From positions 25,233,001 through 25,297,000 of the forward strand of contig NC_063263.1 in the NCBI RefSeq assembly GCF_019578655.1: 64,000 nucleotides of DNA. The letters are read 5' to 3'. The position numbers were made by a program, and so were the translations under genes. A model generated the notes under the pieces. That model was given only the letters and a program-made list of their open reading frames with translations, was not told the origin of the DNA and made no database searches. The stretch comes from Ricinus communis. Taxonomy: Eukaryota; Streptophyta; Magnoliopsida; Malpighiales; Euphorbiaceae. This document shows positions 23,872-33,490 of the stretch, piece by piece; position 1 is the first letter of the stretch, and every line of letters begins with the position of its first letter.

Positions 23872-24141
23872 ATAAAGGCTCCCAAAAATCAAATATCCTT
23901 CCTTTGCTCATCTTCCTACTTAAGAGTCCATGCAACAAAGAAAATTTACCTATACTTGTGAGTGATGGTTAACCAGTGTCATAACTCTAAGGTTCAAGTG
24001 GAGCCAAAGAACTACTAACTCACGCCATCGGGACTATAAGGACCAATATGTAAAATGTATGAAAATAATGTAGTAATGCAAAAATAGACTACTAAGTGAT
24101 AAAATTGAAGGTAAGAATACACTAGAATCAGCTTCTCTTAG

Positions 24142-24158
24142 CCCTAGTAGAGTTGCCA
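24142..24158 (-). other. Primer-binding site of E1
   Basis: The minus strand reads TGGCAACTCTACTAGGG. The expected Tat/Ogre site is TGGCGACTCTGCTGGGG, which I recall as tRNA-Arg; all differences are G to A. A CTA spacer separates it from the LTR edge at 24162, exactly as in E2 and E3. Confidence 0.7.
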
Positions 24159-24161
24159 CTA

Positions 24162-25200
24162 TGGGTGGTAGTTTCAGGTATGCACCTAAGTATTTTTAGC
24201 AATTATGGAACTGCAAGGCTTTTCAACCTAATCGAAAACACGCTAACTGGTCATAAAGACTATCATAGAGAAAAGGGAGTCACCATCCGGATAATTCACC
24301 AAGACATTTTTTTCTAATTGAGGGCGTACTAGATTTTATAAGGAAGCATCGCCATATCCAGAGATGGATCCGAAAGCCAACTTCCTTATTTTTGTATCCC
24401 TACTTTTAAGTTTTTTAGTTAATAACTCATTACTTATAAATGCATCATAACGATATTCTACACACCAAACAATACAACATGTGAGGTCCACCTGATTCTA
24501 GCCCATTTTGGATTTAGACAAATTTTTCATCTATTAGATTAGCCTAACTGACTTTTTGTTTATGTAATAGAGGCTCGGTTAGTCTAGCCCAATAAGTTAT
24601 GCTCTAATTACCAAGTATTAATCATGGATGTGCTACATTTTTCATGCAAAGGCCTGTTTTAGTTTTTCTAAGTCTAAGTGGATTAGTTCATTAATTAAAC
24701 ATGGCAAAGTGTAATTGGATTTTATAATTTAGTTGACTATCTTTTTAACCTAATATGCTACAAATTACATGCCAAAGTCCAATTAAAAGCCCTCAGTCTA
24801 GATGTCCGTTTTTAATTATCAATCACATAAACAAGCATTTGTCCATTAAATTATAGAAACATAAAGCAAATAAAGGGAAGTAATAAAAAATAATCTACTA
24901 CAATCCTCATACAACTAATTAATTTAAAAATAACTAAAAATATGCTAAAATTGGTGAAAAAAGGCAAAGATCCTTGAAATCAGCAAAAATGAGTGATTAA
25001 GGGGCGAACAACAAATTGATTGTGTCATAGAGCTTATGAACTCTACATACAGCCGATCAACTATTCAGAGAGCCAACCAGCCTAGGATTTCTCCTGGGCT
25101 GGTTTTAGCAACTTTGATCCTCTAACTCCCATGCATTAGAGATCCATGCACAAAAATGCATACAAAATTATTAATAGACATTTAAGACATAAAAGAACAC
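24162..25200 (-). mobile_element. 5' LTR of E1 (partial)
   Basis: It aligns with the E2 LTR segments 51625-51780 and 52403-53290 and with the inverted copy 46712-47392. Degenerate AGCCGATC motifs lie at 25010-25080. The LTR start is missing; CACTA subterminal sequence begins near 25200-25225. Confidence 0.7.
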
Positions 25201-25224
25201 GTAAGGGAATGTCCGTAGTTGAGT

Positions 25225-25410
25225 CCTTTCCATTTAGCGACGGACATCGTCGGTCGCTAACTTCATACATATAGTGATGGACGTCCCCTCGCTAACTCGT
25301 AGATAGTTAGCGGCGGATTTGGTATGTCACTAATGTGCAACGGACATGTCCTTCGCTTTTCGCTTCTATTAGCGACGGATTATGTGTCCATCGCTAATGT
25401 TATTTTAAAA
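25225..25410. repeat. CACTA subterminal repeats (TTAGCGACGG)
   Basis: Several direct and inverted copies of AGCGACGG/CCGTCGCT-like units occur, including the near-palindrome around TTAGCGACGGACATCGTCGG. Such repeats bind the accessory transposase protein in En/Spm elements. Confidence 0.75.
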
Positions 25411-25639
25411 TAATAATTAATTTTGGTTCATCACTAATCTGTTGCTACATTATTGGTTTCTTCATATAAAAATATTATTTATTTATTTATTAGTAATGTT
25501 ACTAAAATGCAAATTATAGAGAAATTAAATGGAAAAAGTAGAGAAATTATATTTAAATCAATAAATAAATTTGAATACAAAATATAATATCATAAAGTAA
25601 TAGAATGTATAAAATTGTGAAAAAAATAAAAACAATAAA

Positions 25640-26570
25640 TAGTTAATAATTAGGATAAGAGGCAAAGGATCTTGTGGAGGTGCAACCTGGCTGGAACGTG
25701 CCATCTCTACAATGAGGCATCACATGTCCTCCATTTACTTATGCATATTCTCCTGCATCTGCCGCCCCATTACAACTCGCGATGCCTGTTACTCCTCCAT
25801 TAAGTGTTTCTGAAAAAATATGAAAAAAACATATTAGTTAAAAGTTACTTGATAGTGTGGAAGTAGTTAATAATAAACAAAACTAATAAAGATTCAGTAG
25901 AATCTCCCATGTACAATGAACAGGGTCCATCTTATGTTAAAATAATTTAATAAACACAAAAATATCTACAAGTATTAAATGAACCTCTTGCCAATAATAC
26001 TCTCTGGTAGTCGGTGGCGCTGTCTTCCATGAATGGCCAGCAGGATCCATTTTTTGTAGAAAAATCTTCAATACGGTGGATGAACAAGTGTTGGACTTAA
26101 CAAAAGTATTTTTTTCAAAACAAGCAAAAATTATACATAATAATAAAAATAAACAAACATCAAACAATTAAATCATAAATTATACAAGTATACCTCATAG
26201 AATGGAGCTCGAGTAACTGCCTAGTGGCACTCGACTCTGCTACCAAGGCCGATGATGAGCTTTAGCGTGCCGCATCAAAAGCTACGGGAGATGGTGTGGG
26301 TGACTGTGATGGGGAGGGTGCCACATATGGGGATCATAGGAGGTTGCACAATAAATGATGGTGAAATTAGCAGAGGAGGAAATGATAATGGTGGTGGCGC
26401 CTCTGATCCTTGGCCTCAGTCATTGGATCCTCGTCTGGGTCGCCCTTGCCCGTCCGTCCCTCGAACCGACAGTGTAGAGCCATCTCGACCCCTCATACTA
26501 ACTACAATCAAACCATATGAGGAAAATATACAAAAAAATATTAGCAAAAAAATCTCAATGAATAGATAAT
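25640..26570 (-). pseudogene. Second CACTA gene, Transposase_24-like
   Basis: The minus frame 26167-25937 includes MDPAGHSWKTAPPTTREYYW, resembling the W-x5-R-x-Y/F-x-W signature found in the second gene of plant CACTA elements. Downstream, the frame around 25800-25680 encodes a Met/Gln-rich stretch (RVVMGRQMQENM) like the C-terminal coiled coil of the same proteins. Upstream (26500-26250) lies a Pro/Ser-rich N-terminal part. Stops and AT-rich intron-like segments interrupt it. The plus-strand frame 26252-26569 is a shadow. Confidence 0.6.
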
Positions 26571-27642
26571 CACTTTTCAATAAAAAAATTTCTAAAGATT
26601 AAAATTCAAAGTAATAGATTAATATATATTAGAAAAGATGCAAATGTTCAACCTCATCTAAAACACTAGCTCTAATCACTATCTATCTCATTGTACAAAC
26701 CCTAATCCTCTTCTATTTATTCATCCTCATCATCCGATTCCAACTCTTACTCTTCCTCAACATTGTCATCATCAATTTCTAGGTTTTCACCTTGTGGATC
26801 ATTCAAAGAGACAAATTCTATAATGTCTTAAATTATAATAGAATGAGTCTCAATGTCATCTTCTTAAAAGGCAGGTATGACTCGAGACAGTTGTATTATT
26901 TCAAATGATTTTGCAATTTTAGCTATGACCCTTGGTTTAATTTGACAAACAACCCACTATTCGCTTTTGTCACGCCTTAGGCTAGGGTAAGGACAAATAC
27001 ACGCTTGAAAAGCTTGAGCAACCAAAAATAAATGGGCCATACTTATTAAATTTGCGCTTATGGTTGACCTTTACAAGCTTTCATTGAGAATGAACTTTAG
27101 TCCCTAATTTGGCATCATATCAAATCATTCACACTTAAATAGTATGGTTCTTTTAATTGGTAATGCAGAATACTCCAACTGTATAACTTTAATTAGTCGC
27201 CCATAGTCGGATCAAACCATTAACATTTAAATAATCACCGAATGAACAAAAGATGCTAATTGAAATGAATATTCAAATTAACAATTTAATTCAAACATAA
27301 ATACTCATGTAGTTATCAAACATATATGAAAATTCATGTTTAAGTTTAACATCAATCTTATGTCTTTCAATGTTTGGTTTCGTTGCTTTAAATTGTTAAA
27401 AGAATTGTACAAGACAAAAAAATAAATTATTAAATTTTCTTTATTAAATTGAAATATGAAATATGAATACTTACTCAATAAATGGTTCAACTTTTGAGCA
27501 ATGGAGTAAAATGTAGCATTGAGCAATATTATATTCTTTTGTTGCCATAAATCTTGATTTTCCCTTTCTAACTGCTCGACCAGAATATTTAAATATTAAA
27601 GAATTACCTTACTACTCTTTTCCCAATGCTGAACAACCCTTA
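26571..27642. other. CACTA spacer, no gene seen
   Basis: AT-rich sequence between the second gene and the G insertion. Only short chance frames are present, and no repeat family in the window matches it. Confidence 0.5.
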
Positions 27643-28389
27643 TGATGAGAACCCATGTAGCACAAGGAATCCTACTTTAACAAAGAATCCTAATTCCACT
27701 AAAAATCCTAATCCAGCCAAGAGTCCTGATGACATCAAGAGTTGAAGCGACAAAAGGAATCATATTTCCACTAGGAATCCTAATCCAATTAGCAGTCCTA
27801 CCGAGATTCAACTTTGATTAATTGTATTTCATTCATGGATTAAAGCCCAACGTGAAGACATGAAGATCATATCTGATTTGTGTTGAATTCAAGCCCAAAT
27901 GTAAAGCCCAAGTCCAAGGTTGAATATTCAAAGTCAAAGTCCAAGTCAAAATAGGAGTTTTCTTTTAACAAGTCCAAGTTAAAATAGGAGTTTTCTTTGA
28001 ATTTACTTCAAGTTTTATTTATTTAGGAATCTTGGCCATATATCCTAGTCATTCTAGGATTAGGATTATTATGTTTTAAACTCTATAAATAGAGTTATGT
28101 AATTCGAAATATATAGATCTTTGATTGAATAGAAAACCTTGTTTTTGCTTAAAGAGTTTCTTTGAGTGTTCTTGAGATTAAAGCTTATTGTTTAGGTTTT
28201 GATTTCACTTCTACCTTAATTTAATTCTATTAACTTATTAGTTTCTAGGATTAATTAAGTTCATCTCATTATAGCTATTGATCTTATTTCTTTATAAATA
28301 AGGGTGATAGTTCCGCAAATAGCTTTTGGCAAACCTTATAAGTATCGATCTTGGCATGTAATCTTCTCTTCCATAGAAGGTTTACATCA
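27643..28389 (+). mobile_element. 5' LTR of G (747 bases)
   Basis: It starts TGATGAGAACCC and ends TTTACATCA. A TATAAATA box lies at 28084-28091 inside the palindrome CTCTATAAATAGAG. It has repeated AATCCTA/TCCTAAT units in its first 160 bases and three private substitutions compared with the other two copies of the U3 end. Confidence 0.92.
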
Positions 28390-28391
28390 TT

Positions 28392-28403
28392 TGGTATCAG
28401 AGC
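28392..28403 (+). other. Primer-binding site of G (initiator tRNA-Met)
   Basis: TGGTATCAGAGC, two bases after the LTR end, is the standard plant initiator-Met primer site used by many copia and some gypsy elements. It is intact for at least 12 bases. Confidence 0.9.
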
Positions 28404-29126
28404 TAGCTTACAAGGTTTGGTTACGTATCCTATTTGTTATCTTCGTTGTTCTTCTACTCACATACTCTTTTGTTTGGTTAAAGTCTTTAAGACGTTCTAG
28501 ATAAATTGGTTTGTGATATCTTTATCTTGTTATTTCGTTTCCTTTAATTTGCTTGATCAAAGTCTTCGAGATGTTTCAATCAAATTAAGCTCTATGTGTT
28601 TTGTTCTTGTTTGCTTATAAAAAAGAGAGTATAAAAAGCAAAAAAAAAAAAAGATTGTATGTGGATCTGAATTATTGATTCGAAGTAAGGCTAAAAAAAA
28701 AGAGAAAGAGTATAAAAAGCAAGATTTGGAGCTGATTCAAAAAAAAAAGATTGACTTGGTCAAGGTCAAAATCCAAAGAAAATCAAGTTTGAAGATATCA
28801 TATAACCTTCTCTTTTCAATTCCTTTTCCTATTCTACTTTTCCTTAATTGTTTCCTATTTGAATTCTTATATTCCTCTTTATCATTCTATTATTCTTTAT
28901 TTCTTCTACTTCCATCCTTATTCTTAGTTCGTTATCTTATTCTCCTTTTCCTTTAATTCATCTTTAGCTTAATTAATTTTTTTTCTAGCTTGTTAATTGT
29001 GTTGTGATTTTAACTTTTACAATTTGAGTTAATTTTGAAGGGCACAAAGACAAACTCTTTCTTTAATTGAGTGAAACACGAGGGTCTTTACTTTGAGTGT
29101 TAAACACGTGAGATTGTGTGTAAGAT
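28404..29126 (+). other. Untranslated leader of G
   Basis: T- and A-rich leader without a believable gene. Two related segments with AAGTCTT(T/C)(A/G)AGA(T/C)G occur near 28480 and 28560, and purine-rich AAAAGAGAG(T) units near 28620-28710 hint at small duplications. Confidence 0.5.
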
Positions 29127-29738
29127 ATGTTTTATCAAGAGGAGTTTGCTAGAGGACGTCGAGATCTTCTTTATCAATCTTATGATAGATTGTGGGGATG
29201 AAAGAATGATGATTATTATGAAAATTGTTTGCAAAATTTTTATAATCCTAAACCTAAGCCAAAGAAGATAGAAAGACAATCACGTCAAGATTTCATTGAT
29301 GAACTTTCAAAGGATATAAAATCTTTAAGGAGTAGCCTTAAAAATAGTTTTAAAGATTTAAAGGGATGGGAGCATCTTGAAGATAAAGCTGAGTCTAAGC
29401 CATCTTTGGAAACTAATATTGATGATATAGAAAAGGTAAATTGCTCTACTGAAGTCGATGAAGATACAAAAGGCATAATGAATGAAGATGGTGAAAAAGA
29501 TAAACTTTTGAGCGAAATCCAAAATGAAGAGATCATCATTGAAGATGAAGCAAAAGTTGAGCTGGTGAAGAATGAAAATATTTTACTTGATGCCATTGAG
29601 CCAATTGAACATGTTGATTTTATTGGCATTGAAAGTATTATTTGTTCTAAAGTTCCTCTAACAACTCCTGTGAAAGATCTGCAAGTTGATAATGAGTTAG
29701 TATTGTTCTTTGAGATTATATGTTTACTTCTTTCATAA
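29127..29738 (+). CDS. Acidic protein of unknown function encoded by G
   Basis: The likely ATG is at 29127 and opens MFYQEEFARGRRDLLYQSYD; an in-frame TGA at 29199 follows after 24 codons, and the frame then stays open to the TAA at 29736-29738 (about 180 codons). The protein is Lys/Glu/Asp-rich, with a basic segment (KPKPKKIERQSR), helical DELSKDIKSLRSSLK and a long acidic C-terminal half ending in a hydrophobic tail. There is no zinc knuckle, protease or polymerase motif. It could be a decayed gag-like or cis-acting protein of a non-autonomous element. I do not recognise the family. The TGA may be a mutation in this copy. Confidence 0.55.
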
Positions 29739-29770
29739 TATTCGAGCAAGATTCGAGGATGAATCTTTTC

Positions 29771-29784
29771 AAAGAAAGGGGGAA
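29771..29784 (+). other. Polypurine tract of G
   Basis: AAAGAAAGGGGGAA lies immediately before the 3' LTR start, as expected for plus-strand priming. The sequence just upstream (ATTCGAGGATGAATC) resembles the pre-PPT region of many gypsy elements. Confidence 0.85.
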
Positions 29785-30413
29785 TGATGAGAACCCATGT
29801 AGCATAAGGAATCCTACTTCAACAAAGAATCCTAATTCCACTAAAGATCCTAATCCAGCTAAGAGTCCTGATGACATCAAGAGTTGAAGCGACAAAAGAA
29901 ATCCTATTTCCACTAGGAATCCTAATCCAATTAGAAGTCCTACCGAGATTCAACTTTGATTAATTGTATTTCATTCATGGATTAAAGCCCAACGTGAAGA
30001 CATGAAGATCATATCTGATTTGTGTTGAATTCAAGCCCAAACGTAAAGCCCAAGTCCAAGGTTGAATATTCAAAGTCAAAGTCCAAGTCAAAATAGGAGT
30101 TTTCTTTTAACAAGTCCAAGTTAAAATAGGAGTTTTTTTTTAATTTACTTCAAGTTTTATTTATTTAGGAATCTTGGCCATATATCCTAGTCATTCTAGG
30201 ATTAGGATTATTATGTTTTAAACTCTATAAATAGAGCTAAGTAATTCGAAATATATAGATCTTTCATTGAATAGAAAACCTTGTTTTTGCTTAAAGAGTT
30301 TCTTTGAGTGTTCTTGAGATTAAAGCTTACTGTTTAGGTTTTGATTTCACTTCTACCTTAATTTAATTATATTAACTTGTTAGTTTCTAGGATTAATTAA
30401 GTTCATCTCATTA
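29785..30413 (+). mobile_element. 3' LTR of G lacking its U5 end
   Basis: It matches the 5' LTR from TGATGAG through CATCTCATTA, then stops. The final ~118 bases, including TTACATCA, are absent. Four private substitutions lie in the first 160 bases. The junction shares ATTA (30410-30413) with the inverted piece that follows. Confidence 0.9.
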
Positions 30414-30589
30414 ATCAAAGTTGAATCTCGGTAGGACTGCTAATTGGATTAGGATTCCTAGTGGAAATAGGATTCCTTTTGTCGCTTCAACTCTTGATGT
30501 CATCAGGACTCTTGGCTGGATTAGGATCTTTAGTGGAATTAGGATTCTTTGTTGAAGTAGGATTCCTTGTGCTACATGGGTTCTCATCA
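30414..30589 (-). repeat. Inverted U3-end piece of the G LTR closing the insertion
   Basis: This is the reverse complement of the first ~176 bases of the LTR, ending ...GGTTCTCATCA followed by the target copy CCTTA. At the seven sites where the two direct LTRs differ in this region, this copy carries the state shared with one or other LTR and has no private change of its own. Confidence 0.92.
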
Positions 30590-30594
30590 CCTTA

Positions 30595-33330
30595 TATTTA
30601 CATGGCAGTTCTTGATGCCTCGTACTTACATGATCCTCAAAGTAGTGCGAACAAAATAATTATGCTTCTTCGACTAAATATGCATTATATATTAATCCTT
30701 CCACCTTCGCTTTATTTCTTACGTTTTTTCTAACCTCCGAATGTACCTACAATATCGGAACATAATAAATACATAATGCATATTGGACATGATACAATTC
30801 TTTAGGCCAATGTAATTTCAATTCCTTACTTCTAAAATGGAGACATCCTCCGATAATGCATAGGAGCGGCTATTCTTTCTTCATAAATCAAATAGATCGA
30901 AAGATGTTCCATAGAGTCAAAGAAGCTTGGAGGAAAAATACGCTACAACTTACAGAGAATAATAGGAATCTCTACTTCAAGTCGAATCATCTCCTCATTG
31001 GTTATTATTCTATTTGTTAGATCCTTAAAGAAGAGGCTCGGTTCTATTAGTGCCTTCCACATATTGTTAGGAATCAGTTCACGGAATGCATGAAAACATG
31101 ATATTTGTGGCTTTTCATCCAGAAAGAGCTTAAGTTTGTTCATATCCACGCATCTAGCCATATTTGACACATATCCACTAGGAAATCTGAGACTTTTTAT
31201 CCATTCACATAATACTTATTTGGCTTGCGTATCTAGTGTATAACAAGCTATAGGGTATTTTCCCATTGTAGAACTACGTTCTAACTCAGGTCAACAACAA
31301 TTTTGATGCAACCCCTTTCTAGGTTTGATTGTGTCTTTCCTTTTACCATCCCTATTCATGACAATGTTAAACACATTATTAAATATATTTTTTTCAATAT
31401 GCATCACATCTAAGTTATGCGGAATTAGATTAGTACTCCAATAAGGTAAATCCCAAAAGATGCTTTTTTCTCCAACCGCAGCTCTTACATATCAATCAGT
31501 TAATATCATCAGCATCAACTTATGTAACCTTCTTAAGCCCCAACTGCTCAATATTATGCAATATCTCAACTCCAGATCTAACTAATGGTGGAAATTTTCT
31601 CACTATTTTATTCTTAATAAATGATGTTTTATTCCTTCGAAATGGATGAGTTGGTAGTAAGAACTTATGATGTGATGAGAACCTATGTAGCACAAGTCCA
31701 AGTTAAAATAGGAGTTTTCTTTGAATTTACTTCAAGTTTTATTTATTTAGGAATCTTGGCCATATATCCTAGTCATTCTAGGATTAGGATTATTATGTTT
31801 TAAACTCTATAAATAGAGCTATGTAATTCGAAATATATAGATCTTTGATTGAATAGAAAACCTTATTTTTGCTTAAAGAGTTTCTTTGAGTGTTCTTGAG
31901 ATTAAAGCTTATTGTTTAGGTTTTGATTTCACTTCTACCTTAATTTAATTCTATTAACTTGTTAGTTTCTAGGATTAATTAAGTTCATCTCATTATAGCT
32001 ATTGATCTTATTTCTTTATAAATAAGGGTGATAGTTCCGCAAATAACTTTTGGCAAACCTTATAAATATTGATCTTGGCATGTAATCTTCTCTTCCATAA
32101 AAGGTTTACATCATGATGGTTATCAAACCACAACTGCTTTTTTACTTTCAATAAGTGTAAAAGCATGAGATTGTTCCATGTAATAGGGGCAAGCTAACCT
32201 TCCAGCAATACTCTAACCAAACAACATCGGATATATAAGGACATCATTGATTGTCCATATAAGTGCAGCTCGCATAATTTTATTTCCTCGAAATATCATA
32301 TGTCTACACGCACCTTCATGAAACAATTGTTTAAGTTCTACAATTAGTGGCTGCAATTATCCTTGGGGTTTCTTGGCCTAGGTACTAAAACCGTTAAAAA
32401 TATATAGGCATTCTTCATACAAATCCAAGGTGGCAAATTGTACGCCATCACAATAACAGGCCAGGAAGAATATTGTTGCCTTGATTGGCTAAATGGTTGA
32501 AACCCATCAACGCAAAGACTTAGCCTAACATTCTTACTTCCATCAGCAAAATCTGGATGTGTCTGATTAAAATGCATCGAAGCATGAGAATATGGAGTAA
32601 TGCCGTATAACACCATCTTCAACCTCATGCTCAGTGTGCCACCGCATTTCCCTAGCTGTTGCATTTGATGCATACAATCGTTGCATTCGATGAGTTAGGG
32701 GAAAGTAGTACATATTCTTATAAGGCTATAATATTTTATGTCTATTACCAACTTCTCAATGTTGCCTCTTACACCAAGGATGATCATAAAACTTGCAACT
32801 ACTAAAATCATTGTCTTCATCCCAAGATCACATGCAACCATTAGAACAATAATAAAATTTTCAAGCACATGACTGTTATCAAGAGTAGTCTCTTTCTTCA
32901 GTCGTACCATGTCAATTAAAATTCTATTTAGACAGATGGTGTTTTGCTTTCATGTTCATCAATTGAGCTACAAGCAATAACTGTAAATGGTTATTAGAAC
33001 TAGGGTACAAGTCCTGATCTACAACAATCAGCATGTCTAAGACTTTTAAGCCTCAGGGTTTGGTAATTCCTCCATGTAATTAGGATTCAATTCAGGACCT
33101 GCAACATCCATTATCATTGTTTGGTATGGATTGAATGATTTTGTATATTCTCTATGGAAATCATTATTTTTTGGTGTCAATTATATGCTTTAACAGTTTT
33201 CCTATGAAAAGTCCAATCGTAATACTTCGGAATAGAACTATATCTGTATAAATGAAGCATAACCATTTCCACTTCATGCAATGCGGTTCTGGCACTTATG
33301 ATGGTTACATGGACATCTTTTTTTTTTCCA
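30595..33330 (-). pseudogene. TNP2-type CACTA transposase, degenerate and interrupted
   Basis: Reading right to left: a CPC-type transposase-associated N-terminal region (about 33320-33190), PNPEA and YPGSNNH-like motifs (33070-32980), the RLYASNATAR/MRWHTEH block (32700-32620), then the frame 32673-32344 with NVRLSLCVDGFQPF and NLPPWICMKNAY, hallmarks of TNP2 (Transposase_21). Next come the AALIWTINDV and LACPYYME regions (32290-32180), NHHKFLLPTHPFRR (31670-31630), and a C-terminal part with LIEPSLFFKDL and EEMIRLEVEIPIILCKL (31070-30945) typical of the DUF4218 region. Many frameshifts and the solo LTR 31673-32113 break it. The enzyme would cut and paste the element; this one cannot. Confidence 0.88.
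31673..32113 (+). mobile_element. Solo LTR of the G family inside TNP2, target duplication TGATG
   Basis: TGATG flanks it on both sides (31668-31672 and 32114-32118), and removing it with one target copy rejoins the TNP2 frame. It starts TGATGAGAACC and ends TTTACATCA, but is 441 bases instead of 747: about 306 bases are missing between two ACAAG repeats near 31698. No interior remains, so the element was reduced by LTR-LTR recombination or was a deletion product. Confidence 0.9.
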
Positions 33331-33490
33331 TCCATCAGTTCTGATTAACTACACATGAATTTAATTTTTTTTACCACTCATTATTTATCTTTGTATTTGA
33401 TCCATCAAAAAATTAGTATTGTTTAATTAACTAATTAAGCTTTAAATAGACTTGATATACCATAGGTTTCTTTGATACGCTTAATAACAC

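Larger units (their letters stand above)
18885..25200 (-). mobile_element. Element E1: decayed Tat/Ogre-like Ty3-gypsy element
   Basis: Minus-strand order is 5' LTR (about 25200-24162), primer site (24158-24142), leader (split by the solo LTR 20997-23871), gag (about 20560-19560), then AT-rich sequence to 18885. Colinearity with E2 across leader, primer site and LTR defines the family. No protease, reverse transcriptase or 3' LTR is recognised to the left. The 5' LTR is lost where CACTA-like sequence starts. Confidence 0.7.
27643..30589 (+). mobile_element. Element G: small non-autonomous LTR retrotransposon with an inverted LTR end
   Basis: CCTTA lies directly before (27638-27642) and after (30590-30594) the element. 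Order is complete 5' LTR, primer site, 1.4 kb interior with one acidic ORF, purine tract, 3' LTR lacking its last ~118 bases, then the first ~176 bases of the LTR in inverted orientation. Both outer ends are thus the TGATGAG terminus. No protease, reverse transcriptase or integrase is present. It is inserted in the C-terminal part of the CACTA TNP2 gene. Confidence 0.9.
25200..33490 (-). mobile_element. Decayed CACTA (En/Spm) DNA transposon with nested insertions
   Basis: The minus strand carries, in order, a TNP2 transposase pseudogene (33330-30595 and probably beyond), a second gene related to the Transposase_24 group (26570-25640) and a subterminal repeat zone with TTAGCGACGG motifs (25225-25410). 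G and a G solo LTR are inserted within it, and element C sits just upstream of the transposase. A CACTA terminus is not visible at the left end, so that end is degenerate or lost. Some CACTA sequence may continue at 39414-39899. Confidence 0.75.

Noticed and set aside
29285..29749. 154-codon Ser/Phe-rich minus frame
   Set aside because: Antisense shadow of the acidic Lys/Glu-rich ORF of G.
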